Of a DNA stretch of 7,384 nucleotides, positions 6,533 to 7,384 are shown one piece after another. Each line of letters begins with the position of its first letter. The stretch's first letter is position 1. Source of the stretch: Rhodospirillales bacterium (GTDB lineage Bacteria > Pseudomonadota > Alphaproteobacteria > Rhodospirillales > JABHCV01); contig JADHSW010000153.1 in assembly GCA_016776705.1 (NCBI GenBank), positions 1-7,384 on the forward strand. Reading direction: 5' to 3'. A program made the position numbers and the translations under genes. Below the pieces are notes generated by a model. That model saw only the letters and a program-made list of their open reading frames with translations. It had not been told where the DNA came from and made no database searches.

Positions 6533-7384
6533 AGTTATCTGATTCAGTTTGTTTTTTCAGATTTTGCGGATCGAATATATTGCCGAAAGCCCCCTTTCCT
6601 GGATTGGTCGCAGGCGCTTCAGCACCCGTTTTGCCCTCACCCGGTGCGGCCTTGTCAAGATTTTGCGGGTCGAACACACTTCCGAAAGCTCCTTTTCCAG
6701 GGCTTTTGGGAACCGGGACGGCTTTTGGAACCAGGCTGTTCTTCGTGTCGAAAATGTCGGGGCCTTGCTGGGCTTTCTTCTGTTTTTGTTTAAGCCGTTG
6801 CTGTTGAATTTCATCAATGCGTTTTTGTTGAAGCAGGCGTTTGTGCTCGCGCACTTCAACTTTGCAGGAGTCCGGGCTGTAGACGTTGGCGAACCATATG
6901 GTCGAAAAACCGCCAACGGCCAATACCACCATCAGAATGGCGGCAGGATTGTTACGCAGAAATTTTGGAAGTTGGAAGCTGCCGCCTACACTGGATACCG
7001 GTGCGCCATTGGCAATCGCCAGCTGCTTTCGACGCTGGTAGATTTCGTGGGTCAGGGCGCCGACGATGGTCAAAACGACAATAATGAAGGCCAGCACCGA
7101 TATTGAAGGATTAATCCCATAACGAACCTTTTGCGCCAGCTCGATGGTCAGGGTCGGATACTTGCCGAACGTAAATGTTGTTGTGTTGTAGTTTTCAAAT
7201 GATGCCAGAAATGCCAAAACGGCCGAAGATGCGATGGCCGGTTTCAGGAAGGGCAGCATGATTTTACGGAATGCCTGCACGTTTGTCGCGCCCAGGTCCA
7301 GCGCGGCTTCTGTCAGTCCAATATCGAAGCGTTGCAGGCGGGCGACGAACACTAACATGCAATAAGACGCGATGAAGGTCGACT
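6531..7384 (-). CDS. PotC-type ABC transporter permease with long C-terminal extension, 5'-truncated by window edge
   Basis: C-terminal portion of an inner-membrane permease of the spermidine/putrescine (PotC) class; the frame is open to the window edge, so the start lies outside. Numbering from an internal Met at 7358, residues 5-40 hold the EAA loop: VARLQRFDIGLTEAALDLGA, then FRKIMLPFLKPA. Helices follow at about 41-62 and 87-105. A normal PotC would end here. This protein continues through a basic loop (106-137), a helix (138-158), a Lys/Gln-rich probable coiled coil (163-198) and a Pro/Gly/Lys-rich tail with two copies of a 15-residue motif (220-234, 253-267). With the usual inside C-terminus of PotC and the basic loop facing the cytoplasm, the added helix puts the tail in the periplasm. 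The family does not fix the substrate; polyamines are one possibility. The MetE-like gene is immediately downstream. Confidence 0.85.
   Translation of the reverse strand, partial: STFIASYCMLVFVARLQRFDIGLTEAALDLGATNVQAFRKIMLPFLKPAIASSAVLAFLASFENYNTTTFTFGKYPTLTIELAQKVRYGINPSISVLAFIIVVLTIVGALTHEIYQRRKQLAIANGAPVSSVGGSFQLPKFLRNNPAAILMVVLAVGGFSTIWFANVYSPDSCKVEVREHKRLLQQKRIDEIQQQRLKQKQKKAQQGPDIFDTKNSLVPKAVPVPKSPGKGAFGSVFDPQNLDKAAPGEGKTGAEAPATNPGKGAFGNIFDPQNLKKQTESDN
6560..6602 (-). repeat. 43-nt direct repeat, copy nearest the permease C-terminus
   Basis: It encodes PGKGAFGNIFDPQN plus the first base of Leu, residues 253-267 of the permease as numbered from 7358. It matches the copy at 6659-6701 at 35 of 43 positions, with a period of 99 nt (33 codons). 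Confidence 0.9.
6659..6701 (-). repeat. 43-nt direct repeat, upstream copy in the permease tail
   Basis: It encodes PGKGAFGSVFDPQN plus the first base of Leu, residues 220-234. Of the eight codons that differ from the other copy, six are synonymous and two are conservative changes (Asn/Ser and Ile/Val). Confidence 0.9.

Noticed and set aside
6549..7106. Open frame of 185 codons on the plus strand opposite the PotC-type permease tail
   Set aside because: The minus frame is the real one: it runs from a recognisable EAA loop into the tail, and the duplicated motif differs mostly at silent sites in that frame.

Overview
The window looks like part of a Gram-negative, probably alphaproteobacterial chromosome (Rhodospirillales-like or a marine relative). 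This rests on moderate GC by eye, the Sec-dependent periplasmic binding protein, and the gene types and pairing; no marker gene is present, so the placement is soft. Coding density is high and there are no RNA genes, insertion sequences or CRISPR arrays.

Left block, plus strand, bases 2-5277: an ABC importer of the NitT/TauT (SsuABC / THI5-NMT1) class followed by a ring-opening amidohydrolase. The order is ATPase (5' end outside the window), permease 1, permease 2, periplasmic binding protein, dihydropyrimidinase/hydantoinase. The first three genes overlap (11 nt, then a 4-nt ATGA), so they form one translational unit. The binding protein follows after 43 nt. An 11-bp GC-rich hairpin with a T-rich tail separates it from the hydantoinase gene. 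The arrangement suggests import of a pyrimidine-, dihydropyrimidine- or hydantoin-like ring whose cyclic amide is then opened in the cytoplasm, as in reductive pyrimidine catabolism. The substrate is inferred, not shown. A UUCG-loop terminator at 5303-5333 closes the block.

Middle, bases 5334-5463: about 130 nt between convergent genes, with no gene that I can support.

Right block, minus strand, bases 7384-5464: the C-terminal part of a PotC-type ABC permease (5' end outside the window), followed 11 nt later by a 351-aa MetE-like protein that has only the C-terminal, zinc-binding catalytic half of cobalamin-independent methionine synthase. Its ribosome binding site overlaps the permease stop codon, so the two are probably co-translated.

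The most unusual element is the end of this permease. After the expected last membrane helix it continues for about 170 residues: another membrane helix, a Lys/Gln-rich probable coiled coil, and two near-identical copies of PGKGAFGxxFDPQNL spaced 33 residues apart, with a possible decayed third. Topology rules place this tail in the periplasm. The second permease of the left block also carries an uncommon N-terminal module of about four extra membrane helices.
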